Source of the DNA: Calliopsis andreniformis
Taxonomy: Eukaryota > Arthropoda > Insecta > Hymenoptera > Andrenidae
Reading direction: 5' to 3'
Assembly (NCBI RefSeq): GCF_051401765.1
Contig: NW_027480494.1
Coordinates: 372,001-436,000 of the forward strand
Length of the DNA stretch: 64,000 nucleotides
The notes beneath the pieces were generated by a model. That model saw nothing but the letters and a program-made list of their open reading frames with translations, had not been told where the DNA came from and made no database searches. A program made the translations under genes and the position numbers. Below are positions 1-11,710 of the stretch, in pieces (within the stretch, counting starts at the first letter, position 1; each line of letters begins with the position of its first letter).

Positions 1-3000
1 GTAGCAGCCGTAGTCATAGCCATAGCCTTAGCAGCCATACACAGTACCATAGCCATAGCAGCCATAGCCATAGCCATAGCAGCCATAGTCACAGCCATAG
101 CAGCCATAGCCACAGCCGTAGCAGCCATAGCCATAGCCATAGCAGCCATAACCATAGCCATAGCAGCCATAGCGATAGCCATAGCAGCCGTAGGCAGAGC
201 CATAGCAGCCATAGCTATATCCATAGTAGACACACACATAGCCACAGACATAGCAGCCATAACCATAGCCATAGCCATAGCAGCCAATGCCATAGCCATA
301 GCCATAGCAGCTGTAGCCACTGCCAAAGCGGCCATAGCCATAGCCATAGCAGCCATAGCAATAGCCATAGCAGCCATAACCACAGCCATAGCAGCCATAG
401 CCATAGCCATAGCAGCCATAGCCATAGCCATAGCAGCCAGAGCCAGAGCCACAGCAGCCGTAGACATAGCCATAGCCTTGGCAGCCATAGACATAACCAT
501 GGCCATAGCAGCCATAGCCATAGCCATAGCAGCCATAGCCATAGCCATAGCAGCCGTAGCGATAGCCATAGCAGCCATAGGCATACCCATAGCAGCCGGA
601 GCCAGAGCCACTGCAGCCGTAGACATAGCCATAGCCTTAGCAGGCATAGCCATAGCCATAGCCATAGCAGCCATAGCCATAGCCATAGCAGCCATACCAA
701 TGGCCATAGTAGCCAAAGCCGTAGCCATAGCAGCCATAGCCATAGCCATATCCATAGCGGCCATAGCCATAGCCATAGCAAACATAGCCATAGCCATAGC
801 CATAGCAGACGTATCCATAGACATAGTAGACATAGCCATAGCCATAGCAGCCATAGCCGCCATAGCTATAGCCATAGCAGCCATAGTAGACACAGCCATA
901 GCCATAGCAGCCATAGCCATAGTCATATCAGGCATAGCCGCAGCCATAGCAGCCATAGCCATAGCCATAGCAGCCATAGCCATAGCCATAGCAGCCGTAG
1001 CGATAGCCATAGCAGCCATAGGCATACTCATAGCAGCCGGAGCCAGAGCCACAGCAGCCGTAGGCATAGCCATAGCCTTAGCAGCCATAGCCATAACCAT
1101 ACCCATAGCAGCCATAGCCATAGCCATAGCAGCCATTGCAATGGCCATAGTAGCCAAAGCCGTAGGCATAGCAGCCATAGGCATAGCCATATCCATAGCA
1201 GCCATAGCCATAGCCATAGCAGACATAGCCATAGCCATAGCCATAGCAGCCATAGCCATAGCCATAGCCATAGCAGCCATAGCCATAACCAAAGCAGCCA
1301 TAGCCACAGCCATAGCACCCATAGCCATAGCCATATCCATAGCGGCCATAGCCATAGCCATAGCAGCCATAGCCATAGCCATAGCAGACATAGCCACAGC
1401 CATAGCAGCCATAGCCATACCCACAGCAGCCATAGCCATAGCCATAGCAGTCATAGCCATAGCCATAGCCATAGCAGCCATACCCATGGCCATAGTAGCC
1501 AAAGCCGTAGCCATAGCAGCCATAGCCATAGCCATATCCATAGCGGCCATAGCCATAGCCATAGCAGTCATAGCCATAGCCATAGCCATAGCAGCCATGG
1601 CCATAGCCATAGCCATAGCAGCCATAGCCATAGCCATAGCAGCCATAGCCATAGCCATAGCAGACATAGCCACAGCCATAGCAGCCATAGCCATAGCCAT
1701 AGCTGCCATAGGCATAGCCATACCCATAGCAGCCATAGACATAGCCATAGCAGTCATAGCCATAGCCATAGCCATAGCGGCCATAGCCATAGCCATAGCC
1801 ATAGCAGCCATAGCCATAGCCATAGCAGCCATAGCAATAGCCATAGCAGCCATAACCACAGCCATAGCAGCCATAGCCATAGCCATAGCAGCCATAGCCA
1901 TAGCCATAGCAGTTATAGCCATAGACATAGCCATAGAAGCCATAGCCGTAGCCATAGCCATAGCAGACATAGCCATAGCCATAACAGCCATAGCCATAGC
2001 CAAACCCATAGCAGCTATAGCCATAGCCATAGCAGTCATGGCCATAGCCATAGACAAAGCAGCCATAGCCATAGCCACAGCCATAGCAGCCATAGCCATA
2101 ACAATAGCAGCCATAGCCATAGCCATAGCAGACATAACCACAGCCACAGCAGCCATAGCCATAGCCATAGCAGCCATAGCCATAGCCATAGCAGCCAGAG
2201 CCAGAGCCACAGCAGCCGTAGACATAGCCATAGCCTTAGGGGCCATAGACATAACCATAGCCATAGCAGCCATAGCTATAGCCATAGCTGCCATAGCCAT
2301 AGCCATAGCAGTCATAGCCATAGCCATAGCCATAGCCATAGCAGCCATAGCCACAGCCATAGCAGCCATAGCCACAGCCATAGCAGCCATAGCCATAGCC
2401 ATAGCCATAGCCATAGCAGCCATAGCCATAGCCATAGCAGCCATAGCCATTGCCATAGCAGACATAGCCACAGCCATAGCAGCCATAGCCATAGCCATAG
2501 CTGCCATAGGCATAGCCATACCCATAGCAGCCATAGACATAGCCATAGCAGTCATAGCCATAGCCATAGCCATAGCCATAGCAGCCATAGCCATAGCCAT
2601 AGCAGCCATAGCCATAGCCATAGCAGCCATAGCAATAGCCATAGCAGCCATAACCACAGCCATAGCAGCCATAGCCATAGCAGCCATAGCCATAGCCATA
2701 GCAGCCATAGCAATAGCCATAGCAGCCATAACCACAGCCATAGCAGCCATAGCCATAGCCATAGCAGCCGTAGCGATAGCCATAGCAGCCATAGGCATAC
2801 CCATAGCAGCCGGAGCCAGAGCCACTGCAGCCGTAGACATAGCCATAGCCTTAGCAGGCATAGCCATAGCCATAGCCATAGCAGCCATAGCCATAGCCAT
2901 AGCAGCCATACCAATGGCCATAGTAGCCAAAGCCGTAGCCATAGCAGCCATAGCCATAGCCATATCCATAGCGGCCATAGCCATAGCCATAGCAGTCATA

Positions 3001-3573
3001 GCCATAGCCATAGCCATAGCAGCCATGGCCATAGCCATAGCCATAGCAGCCATAGCCATAGCCATAGCAGCCATAGCCATAGCCATAGCAGACATAGCCA
3101 CAGCCATAGCAGCCATAGTCATAGCCATAGCTGCCATAGGCATAGCCATACCCATAGCAGCCATAGACATAGCCATAGCAGCCATAGCCATAGCCATAGC
3201 CATAACAGCCATAGCCATAGCCATAGCCATAGCAGCCATAGCCATAGCCATAGCAGCCATAGCAATAGCCATAGCAGCCATAACCACAGCCATAGCAGCC
3301 ATAGCCATAGCCATAGCAGCCATAGCCATAGCCATAGCAGTTATAGCCATAGACATAGCCATAGCAGCCATAGCCATAGCCATAGCCATAGCAGACATAG
3401 CCATAGCCATAGCAGCCATAGCCATAGCCAAACCCATAGCAGCCATAACCACAGCCATAGCAGCCATAGCCATAGCCATAGCAGCCATAGCCATAGCCAT
3501 AGCAGTTATAGCCATAGACATAGCCATAGCAGCCATAGCCATAGCCATAGCCATAGCAGACATAGCGATGGCC
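1..3573 (+). repeat. Higher-order unit A, copy 1 (3,573 bp)
   Basis: Position 1 aligns with 3574 and again with 7147, so the window opens inside a tandem repeat of period 3,573 bp (1,191 triplets, not a whole number of 21-bp monomers). The segment holds one GACACACACATA module (229), GAGCCAGAGCCAC modules near 430, 600, 1040 and 2190, and CCAATGGCC modules near 700 and 2910. Spot comparison with copy 2 found a single base difference, T at 45 against A at 3618, which also changes the predicted - strand peptide. The true left end of the unit lies outside or is arbitrary because the window begins within it. Confidence 0.93.
28..237 (-). other. 69-codon Cys/Gly/Tyr-rich open frame, recurrent in unit A
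   Basis: In the - strand Tyr-Gly frame the CA-rich module supplies Met-Cys-Val and the GCCTTAGCA mark supplies TAA, giving a 69-residue frame made of Cys-Tyr-Gly-Tyr-Gly-type heptads. The same frame recurs at 3601-3810, 7174-7383 and 10278-10487; copy 1 differs from the others by Thr for Ser near its end. Length and Gly/Tyr/Cys composition recall high-glycine-tyrosine keratin-associated proteins, but any TATGGC repeat gives such a composition. There is no visible promoter or poly(A) evidence. Kept as a low-probability coding candidate. Confidence 0.25.
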
Positions 3574-6500
3574 GTAGCAGCCGTAGTCATAGCCATAGCC
3601 TTAGCAGCCATACACAGAACCATAGCCATAGCAGCCATAGCCATAGCCATAGCAGCCATAGTCACAGCCATAGCAGCCATAGCCACAGCCGTAGCAGCCA
3701 TAGCCATAGCCATAGCAGCCATAACCATAGCCATAGCAGCCATAGCGATAGCCATAGCAGCCGTAGGCAGAGCCATAGCAGCCATAGCTATATCCATAGT
3801 AGACACACACATAGCCACAGACATAGCAGCCATAACCATAGCCATAGCCATAGCAGCCAATGCCATAGCCATAGCCATAGCAGCTGTAGCCACTGCCAAA
3901 GCGGCCATAGCCATAGCCATAGCAGCCATAGCAATAGCCATAGCAGCCATAACCACAGCCATAGCAGCCATAGCCATAGCCATAGCAGCCATAGCCATAG
4001 CCATAGCAGCCAGAGCCAGAGCCACAGCAGCCGTAGACATAGCCATAGCCTTGGCAGCCATAGACATAACCATGGCCATAGCAGCCATAGCCATAGCCAT
4101 AGCAGCCATAGCCATAGCCATAGCAGCCGTAGCGATAGCCATAGCAGCCATAGGCATACCCATAGCAGCCGGAGCCAGAGCCACTGCAGCCGTAGACATA
4201 GCCATAGCCTTAGCAGGCATAGCCATAGCCATAGCCATAGCAGCCATAGCCATAGCCATAGCAGCCATACCAATGGCCATAGTAGCCAAAGCCGTAGCCA
4301 TAGCAGCCATAGCCATAGCCATATCCATAGCGGCCATAGCCATAGCCATAGCAAACATAGCCATAGCCATAGCCATAGCAGACGTATCCATAGACATAGT
4401 AGACATAGCCATAGCCATAGCAGCCATAGCCGCCATAGCTATAGCCATAGCAGCCATAGTAGACACAGCCATAGCCATAGCAGCCATAGCCATAGTCATA
4501 TCAGGCATAGCCGCAGCCATAGCAGCCATAGCCATAGCCATAGCAGCCATAGCCATAGCCATAGCAGCCGTAGCGATAGCCATAGCAGCCATAGGCATAC
4601 TCATAGCAGCCGGAGCCAGAGCCACAGCAGCCGTAGGCATAGCCATAGCCTTAGCAGCCATAGCCATAACCATACCCATAGCAGCCATAGCCATAGCCAT
4701 AGCAGCCATTGCAATGGCCATAGTAGCCAAAGCCGTAGGCATAGCAGCCATAGGCATAGCCATATCCATAGCAGCCATAGCCATAGCCATAGCAGACATA
4801 GCCATAGCCATAGCCATAGCAGCCATAGCCATAGCCATAGCCATAGCAGCCATAGCCATAACCAAAGCAGCCATAGCCACAGCCATAGCACCCATAGCCA
4901 TAGCCATATCCATAGCGGCCATAGCCATAGCCATAGCAGCCATAGCCATAGCCATAGCAGACATAGCCACAGCCATAGCAGCCATAGCCATACCCACAGC
5001 AGCCATAGCCATAGCCATAGCAGTCATAGCCATAGCCATAGCCATAGCAGCCATACCCATGGCCATAGTAGCCAAAGCCGTAGCCATAGCAGCCATAGCC
5101 ATAGCCATATCCATAGCGGCCATAGCCATAGCCATAGCAGTCATAGCCATAGCCATAGCCATAGCAGCCATGGCCATAGCCATAGCCATAGCAGCCATAG
5201 CCATAGCCATAGCAGCCATAGCCATAGCCATAGCAGACATAGCCACAGCCATAGCAGCCATAGCCATAGCCATAGCTGCCATAGGCATAGCCATACCCAT
5301 AGCAGCCATAGACATAGCCATAGCAGTCATAGCCATAGCCATAGCCATAGCGGCCATAGCCATAGCCATAGCCATAGCAGCCATAGCCATAGCCATAGCA
5401 GCCATAGCAATAGCCATAGCAGCCATAACCACAGCCATAGCAGCCATAGCCATAGCCATAGCAGCCATAGCCATAGCCATAGCAGTTATAGCCATAGACA
5501 TAGCCATAGAAGCCATAGCCGTAGCCATAGCCATAGCAGACATAGCCATAGCCATAACAGCCATAGCCATAGCCAAACCCATAGCAGCTATAGCCATAGC
5601 CATAGCAGTCATGGCCATAGCCATAGACAAAGCAGCCATAGCCATAGCCACAGCCATAGCAGCCATAGCCATAACAATAGCAGCCATAGCCATAGCCATA
5701 GCAGACATAACCACAGCCACAGCAGCCATAGCCATAGCCATAGCAGCCATAGCCATAGCCATAGCAGCCAGAGCCAGAGCCACAGCAGCCGTAGACATAG
5801 CCATAGCCTTAGGGGCCATAGACATAACCATAGCCATAGCAGCCATAGCTATAGCCATAGCTGCCATAGCCATAGCCATAGCAGTCATAGCCATAGCCAT
5901 AGCCATAGCCATAGCAGCCATAGCCACAGCCATAGCAGCCATAGCCACAGCCATAGCAGCCATAGCCATAGCCATAGCCATAGCCATAGCAGCCATAGCC
6001 ATAGCCATAGCAGCCATAGCCATTGCCATAGCAGACATAGCCACAGCCATAGCAGCCATAGCCATAGCCATAGCTGCCATAGGCATAGCCATACCCATAG
6101 CAGCCATAGACATAGCCATAGCAGTCATAGCCATAGCCATAGCCATAGCCATAGCAGCCATAGCCATAGCCATAGCAGCCATAGCCATAGCCATAGCAGC
6201 CATAGCAATAGCCATAGCAGCCATAACCACAGCCATAGCAGCCATAGCCATAGCAGCCATAGCCATAGCCATAGCAGCCATAGCAATAGCCATAGCAGCC
6301 ATAACCACAGCCATAGCAGCCATAGCCATAGCCATAGCAGCCGTAGCGATAGCCATAGCAGCCATAGGCATACCCATAGCAGCCGGAGCCAGAGCCACTG
6401 CAGCCGTAGACATAGCCATAGCCTTAGCAGGCATAGCCATAGCCATAGCCATAGCAGCCATAGCCATAGCCATAGCAGCCATACCAATGGCCATAGTAGC

Positions 6501-7146
6501 CAAAGCCGTAGCCATAGCAGCCATAGCCATAGCCATATCCATAGCGGCCATAGCCATAGCCATAGCAGTCATAGCCATAGCCATAGCCATAGCAGCCATG
6601 GCCATAGCCATAGCCATAGCAGCCATAGCCATAGCCATAGCAGCCATAGCCATAGCCATAGCAGACATAGCCACAGCCATAGCAGCCATAGTCATAGCCA
6701 TAGCTGCCATAGGCATAGCCATACCCATAGCAGCCATAGACATAGCCATAGCAGCCATAGCCATAGCCATAGCCATAACAGCCATAGCCATAGCCATAGC
6801 CATAGCAGCCATAGCCATAGCCATAGCAGCCATAGCAATAGCCATAGCAGCCATAACCACAGCCATAGCAGCCATAGCCATAGCCATAGCAGCCATAGCC
6901 ATAGCCATAGCAGTTATAGCCATAGACATAGCCATAGCAGCCATAGCCATAGCCATAGCCATAGCAGACATAGCCATAGCCATAGCAGCCATAGCCATAG
7001 CCAAACCCATAGCAGCCATAACCACAGCCATAGCAGCCATAGCCATAGCCATAGCAGCCATAGCCATAGCCATAGCAGTTATAGCCATAGACATAGCCAT
7101 AGCAGCCATAGCCATAGCCATAGCCATAGCAGACATAGCGATGGCC
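3574..7146 (+). repeat. Higher-order unit A, copy 2 (3,573 bp)
   Basis: This is a head-to-tail copy of 1-3573. The diagnostic variants recur at an exact offset of 3,573: GACACACACATA at 3802, the CATACTCATAG variant near 4600, and the CTTAGGGGCC variant near 5810. The near-identity of long stretches indicates a very recent duplication or gene-conversion-like homogenisation, or possibly an assembly artefact. Confidence 0.93.
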
Positions 7147-7402
7147 GTAGCAGCCGTAGTCATAGCCATAGCCTTAGCAGCCATACACAGAACCATAGCC
7201 ATAGCAGCCATAGCCATAGCCATAGCAGCCATAGTCACAGCCATAGCAGCCATAGCCACAGCCGTAGCAGCCATAGCCATAGCCATAGCAGCCATAACCA
7301 TAGCCATAGCAGCCATAGCGATAGCCATAGCAGCCGTAGGCAGAGCCATAGCAGCCATAGCTATATCCATAGTAGACACACACATAGCCACAGACATAGC
7401 AG
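7147..7402 (+). repeat. Higher-order unit A, truncated third copy
   Basis: The first roughly 255 bases of unit A start again at 7147, including GACACACACATA at 7375. Similarity breaks at about 7403, where the sequence jumps to a stretch matching a later part of unit A (GCAATAGCC followed by CATAACCACAGCC). This amounts to a deletion of roughly 110 bp relative to copies 1 and 2. Confidence 0.85.
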
Positions 7403-9120
7403 TCATAATCATAGCAATAGCCATAGCAGCCATAACCACAGCCATAGCAGCCATAGCCATAGCCATAGCAGCCATAGCCATAGCCATAGCTGCCATAGGC
7501 ATGGCCACAGTAACAAAGCCATAGCCATAGCAGCCATAGCCATAGACATAAAGGTCATAGCCATAGCCATAGCTATAGCCATAGCCATAGCAGCCATAGC
7601 CATAGCCGATGCAGCCATAGCCATAGCCATAGCAGCCATAGCCGTAGCCATAGCAGCCATAGCCATAGCCAATCCAGCCATAACCATAGCCATAGCATCC
7701 ATAGCGATAGCCATAGCAGCCGTAGGCAGAGCCATAGCAACCATAGCTATATCCATAGCAGACACATACATAGCCACAGCCATAGCAGCCGTAATCATAG
7801 CCATAGCCATAGCAGCCAATGCCATAGCCATAGCCATAGCAGCTGTAGCCATTGCCAAAGCGGCCATAGCCATAGCCACAGCAGCCTTAGCCATAGCCAT
7901 ACCCATAGCAGACATAGCCATAGCCATAGCCATAGCAGCCTTGGCCGTAGCCATAGTCATAGCAGACATAGCCATAGCCATAGCCATAGCAGCCATAGCC
8001 ATAGCCATAGCAGCCGTAGCCATAGCAGCCGCAGCCATAGCCATAGCCATAGCAGCCATTGCCATAGCCATTGCAGCCATAACCACAGCCATAGCAGCCA
8101 TAGCCATAGCCATAGCAGCCATAGGCATATCCATAGCAGCGAGAGCCAGAGCCGCAGCAGCCGTAGAGATAGCCATATCCTTAGCAGCCATAGACATAAC
8201 CATAGCCATAGCAGCCATAGCTATAGCCATAGCTGCCATAGCCATGGCCATAGTAGCCAAAGCCATAGCCATAGCAGCCATAGCCATAGACATAGACATA
8301 GCCATAGCAGCCATAGCCATAGCCATAGCCATAGCCATAGCAGCCATAGCCATAGCCGTAGCAGCCATAGCCATAGCCATAGCAGCCATAGCAGCCATAG
8401 CGATAGCCATAGCAGTCATAGGCATACCCATAGCAGCCGGAGCCAGAGCCACAGCAGCCGTAGACATAGCCATAGCCTTAGCATTCATAGCCATAGCCAT
8501 AGCCATAGCCGTAGCAGCCATAGCCATAGCAGCCATAGCCATAGCCATAGCAGCCATAGCCATAGCCAGAGCAGTCATAGCCACAGCCATAGCAGTCATG
8601 GCCATAGCCACAGCAGCCATAGCCATAGCCATAGCAGCCATAGCCATAGCCAGAGCAGTCATAGCCACAGCCATAGTAGTCATGGCCATAGCCACAGCAG
8701 CCATAGGCATAGCCATACCCACAGCAGCCATAGCCACAGCCATAGCAGTCATAGCTATAGCCATAGCAGCCATAGCGATAGCCATAGCAGCCATAGCCAT
8801 AGCCATAGCAGTCATAGCCATAGCCATAGCCATAACAGCCATAGCCATAGCAGCCATAGCCATAGCCATAGCCATAGCCGTAGCAGCCATAGCCATAGCC
8901 ATAGCAGCCATAGCCATAGCCATAGCAGCCATAGCCATAGCCAGAGCAGTCATAGCCACAGCCATAGCAGTCATGGCCATAGCCACAGCAGCCATAGGCA
9001 TAGCCATACCCACAGCAGCCATAGCCATAGCCATAGCAGTCATAGCTATAGCCATAGCCATAGCAGCCATAGCCATAGCCATAGCCATAGCCATAGCAGC
9101 CATAGCCATAGCCATAGCAG
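7403..9120 (+). repeat. Mosaic linker between unit A copies, containing a phase break
   Basis: No intact higher-order unit is present. Modules here resemble pieces of unit B: about 7,540-8,260 looks like 15,800-16,260, and 8,260-8,480 looks like 13,430-13,650. The GCCAGAGCAGTC cassette occurs at about 8,567, 8,651 and 8,942, the first two 84 bp apart. The linker carries a one-base deletion near 7,512, an unusual GACATAAAGGTC triplet change near 7,545, and a degenerate GACACATACATA version of the CA-rich module at 7,761. No gene is seen. Confidence 0.75.
7508..7516. other. Phase break 1: one-base deletion
   Basis: Paralogous modules read GGCATGGCCATAGTAGCCAA (for example near 13,040 and 15,770); here the same place reads GGCATGGCCACAGTAACAA, one base shorter. 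The deletion shifts the triplet phase: the + strand Ala-Ile frame open from at least 478 ends at the TAG at 7522-7524, and the same kind of frame resumes in a different phase (ATG at 7941). The exact deleted base cannot be fixed because substitutions accompany it. Confidence 0.85.
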
Positions 9121-10250
9121 ACATAGCCATAGCCATACCCATAGCAGCCATAGCCATAGCCATAGCCGTCATAGCCATAGCCACAGCCATAGCAGCCATA
9201 GCCATAGCCATAGCCATAGCAGCCATAGCCATAGCCATAGCAGCCATAGCAATAGCCATAGCAGCCATAACCACAGCCATAGCAGCCATAGCCATAGCCA
9301 TAGCAGCCATAGCCATAGCCATAGCAGCCAGAGCCAGAGCCACAGCAGCCGTAGACATAGCCATAGCCTTGGCAGCCATAGACATAACCATGGCCATAGC
9401 AGCCATAGCCATAGCCATAGCAGCCATAGCCATAGCCATAGCAGCCGTAGCGATAGCCATAGCAGCCATAGGCATACCCATAGCAGCCGGAGCCAGAGCC
9501 ACTGCAGCCGTAGACATAGCCATAGCCTTAGCAGGCATAGCCATAGCCATAGCCATAGCAGCCATAGCCATAGCCATAGCAGCCATACCAATGGCCATAG
9601 TAGCCAAAGCCGTAGCCATAGCAGCCATAGCCATAGCCATATCCATAGCGGCCATAGCCATAGCCATAGCAGTCATAGCCATAGCCATAGCCATAGCAGC
9701 CATGGCCATAGCCATAGCCATAGCAGCCATAGCCATAGCCATAGCAGCCATAGCCATAGCCATAGCAGACATAGCCACAGCCATAGCAGCCATAGTCATA
9801 GCCATAGCTGCCATAGGCATAGCCATACCCATAGCAGCCATAGACATAGCCATAGCAGTCATAGCCATAGCCATAGCCATAACAGCCATAGCCATAGCCA
9901 TAGCCATAGCAGCCATAGCCATAGCCATAGCAGCCATAGCAATAGCCATAGCAGCCATAACCACAGCCATAGCAGCCATAGCCATAGCCATAGCAGCCAT
10001 AGCCATAGCAATAGCAGTTATAGCCATAGACATAGCCATAGCAGCCATAGCCATAGCCATAGCCATAGCAGACATAGCCATAGCCATAGCAGCCATAGCC
10101 ATAGCCAAACCCATAGCAGCCATAACCACAGCCATAGCAGCCATAGCCATAGCCATAGCAGCCATAGCCATAGCAATAGCAGTTATAGCCATAGACATAG
10201 CCATAGCAGCCATAGCCATAGCCATAGCCATAGCAGACATAGCGATAGCC
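9121..10250 (+). repeat. Partial unit A (tail portion)
   Basis: From the CCAATGGCC module at about 9,588 to 10,250 this follows 2,911-3,573 at an offset of 6,677 bp, which is a multiple of three minus one, exactly as expected from the single-base deletion near 7,512. The upstream part holds the GAGCCAGAGCCAC module and CCTTGGCAGCC variant also found near 430-480. A related block recurs at about 47,430, 48,237, 51,726 and 52,533. Confidence 0.8.
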
Positions 10251-11588
10251 GTAGCAGCCGTAGTCATAGCCATAGCCTTAGCAGCCATACACAGAACCAT
10301 AGCCATAGCAGCCATAGCCATAGCCATAGCAGCCATAGTCACAGCCATAGCAGCCATAGCCACAGCCGTAGCAGCCATAGCCATAGCCATAGCAGCCATA
10401 ACCATAGCCATAGCAGCCATAGCGATAGCCATAGCAGCCGTAGGCAGAGCCATAGCAGCCATAGCTATATCCATAGTAGACACACACATAGCCACAGACA
10501 TAGCAGCCATAATCATAGCCATAGCCATAGCAGCCGATGCCATAGCCATAGCCATAGCAGCTGTAGCCACTGCCAAAGCGGCCATAGCCATAGCCATAGC
10601 AGCCATAGCAATAGCCATAGCAGCCATAACCACAGCCATAGCAGAAATAGCCATAGCCATAGCAGCCATAGCCATAGCCATAGCAGCCAGAGCCAGAGCC
10701 ACAGCAGCCGTAGACATAGCCATAGCCTTGGCAGCCATAGACATAACCATGGCCATAGCAGCCATAGCCATAGCCATAGCAGCCATAGCCATAGCCATAG
10801 CAGCCGTAGCGATAGCCATAGCAGCCATAGGCATACTCATAGCAGCCGGAGCCAGAGCCACTGCAGCCGTAGACATAGCCATAGCCTTAGCAGGCATAGC
10901 CATAGCCATAGCCATAGCAGCCATAGCCATAGCCATAGCAGCCATACCAATGGCCATAGTAGCCAAAGCCGTAGCCATAGCAGCCATAGCCATAGCCATA
11001 TCCATAGCGGCCATAGCCATAGCCATAGCAGTCATAGCCATAGCCATAGCCATAGCAGCCATGGCCATAGCCATAGCCATAGCAGCCATAGCCATAGCCA
11101 TAGCAGCCATAGCCATAGCTATAGCAGACATAGCCACAGCCATAGCAGCCATAGTCATAGCCATAGCTGCCATAGGCATAGCCACACCCATAGCAGCCAT
11201 AGACATAGCCATAGCAGTCGTAGCCATAGCCATAGCCATAACAGCCATAGCCATAGCCATAGCCATAGCCATAGCAGCCATAGCCATAGCCATAGCAGCC
11301 ATAGCAATAGCCATAGCAGCCATAACCACAGCCATAGCAGCCATAGCCATAGCCATAGCAGCCATAGCCATAGCCATAGCAGTTATAGCCATAGACATAG
11401 CCATAGCAGCCATAGCCATAGCCATAGCCATAGCAGACATAGCCATAGCCATAGCAGCCATAACCACAGCCATAGCAGCCATAGCCATAGCCATAGCAGC
11501 CATAGCCATAGCCATAGCAGTTATAGCCATAGACATAGCCATAGCAGCCATAGCCATAGCCATAGCCATAGCAGACATAGCGATAGCC
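10251..11588 (+). repeat. Unit A copy with large internal deletion (1,338 bp)
   Basis: Position 10251 corresponds to position 1, and the offset of 10,250 holds to about 10,980 (for example the CTGTAGCCACTGCC variant at 10,561 and 311). The sequence then jumps to material matching about 2,965-3,573 and ends at 11,588, where the next unit starts. Relative to the 3,573-bp unit, 2,235 bp (745 triplets) are missing. Confidence 0.82.
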
Positions 11589-11710
11589 GTAGCAGCCGTA
11601 GTCATAGCCATAGCCTTAGCAGCCATACACAGAACCATAGCCATAGCAGCCATAGCCATAGCCATAGCAGCCATAGTCACAGCCATAGCAGCCATAGCCA
11701 CAGCCGTAGC
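11589..11710 (+). repeat. Start of a further unit A copy, running into unit B
   Basis: GTAGCAGCCGTAGTCATAGC begins at 11589 as at 1, 3574, 7147 and 10251. Unit A-type sequence continues a little past 11,710 (GACACACACATA at 11,817), but from 11,711 onward it belongs to the segment duplicated as unit B. Confidence 0.75.

Larger units (their letters stand above)
478..7524 (+). other. Long open frame, Ala-Ile type (2,348 codons); not called as a gene
   Basis: GCC ATA is read as (Ala-Ile)n with an extra Ala per monomer. It is open across unit A copies 1 and 2 and ends at TAG 7522-7524 only because of the deletion near 7,512. ATA and GCN cannot mutate to stops by one change. ATG is rare in this frame and arises from ATA variants, so the nominal start is accidental. 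ATA as the dominant Ile codon over thousands of residues, and the lack of any folded-domain sequence, argue against a functional protein. Confidence 0.55.

Noticed and set aside
229..240. CACACACA as a dinucleotide microsatellite or Z-DNA tract
   Set aside because: It is only about eight bases long and unvarying in length between copies, so it behaves as a fixed variant and not as an expanding microsatellite.
215..781. Trp-Leu-rich - strand frames (60-293 codons, many sites) as membrane proteins
   Set aside because: They are the third - strand reading of TATGGC (TGG CTA). Their starts and ends follow random TGG-to-stop changes and they overlap the other open frames.
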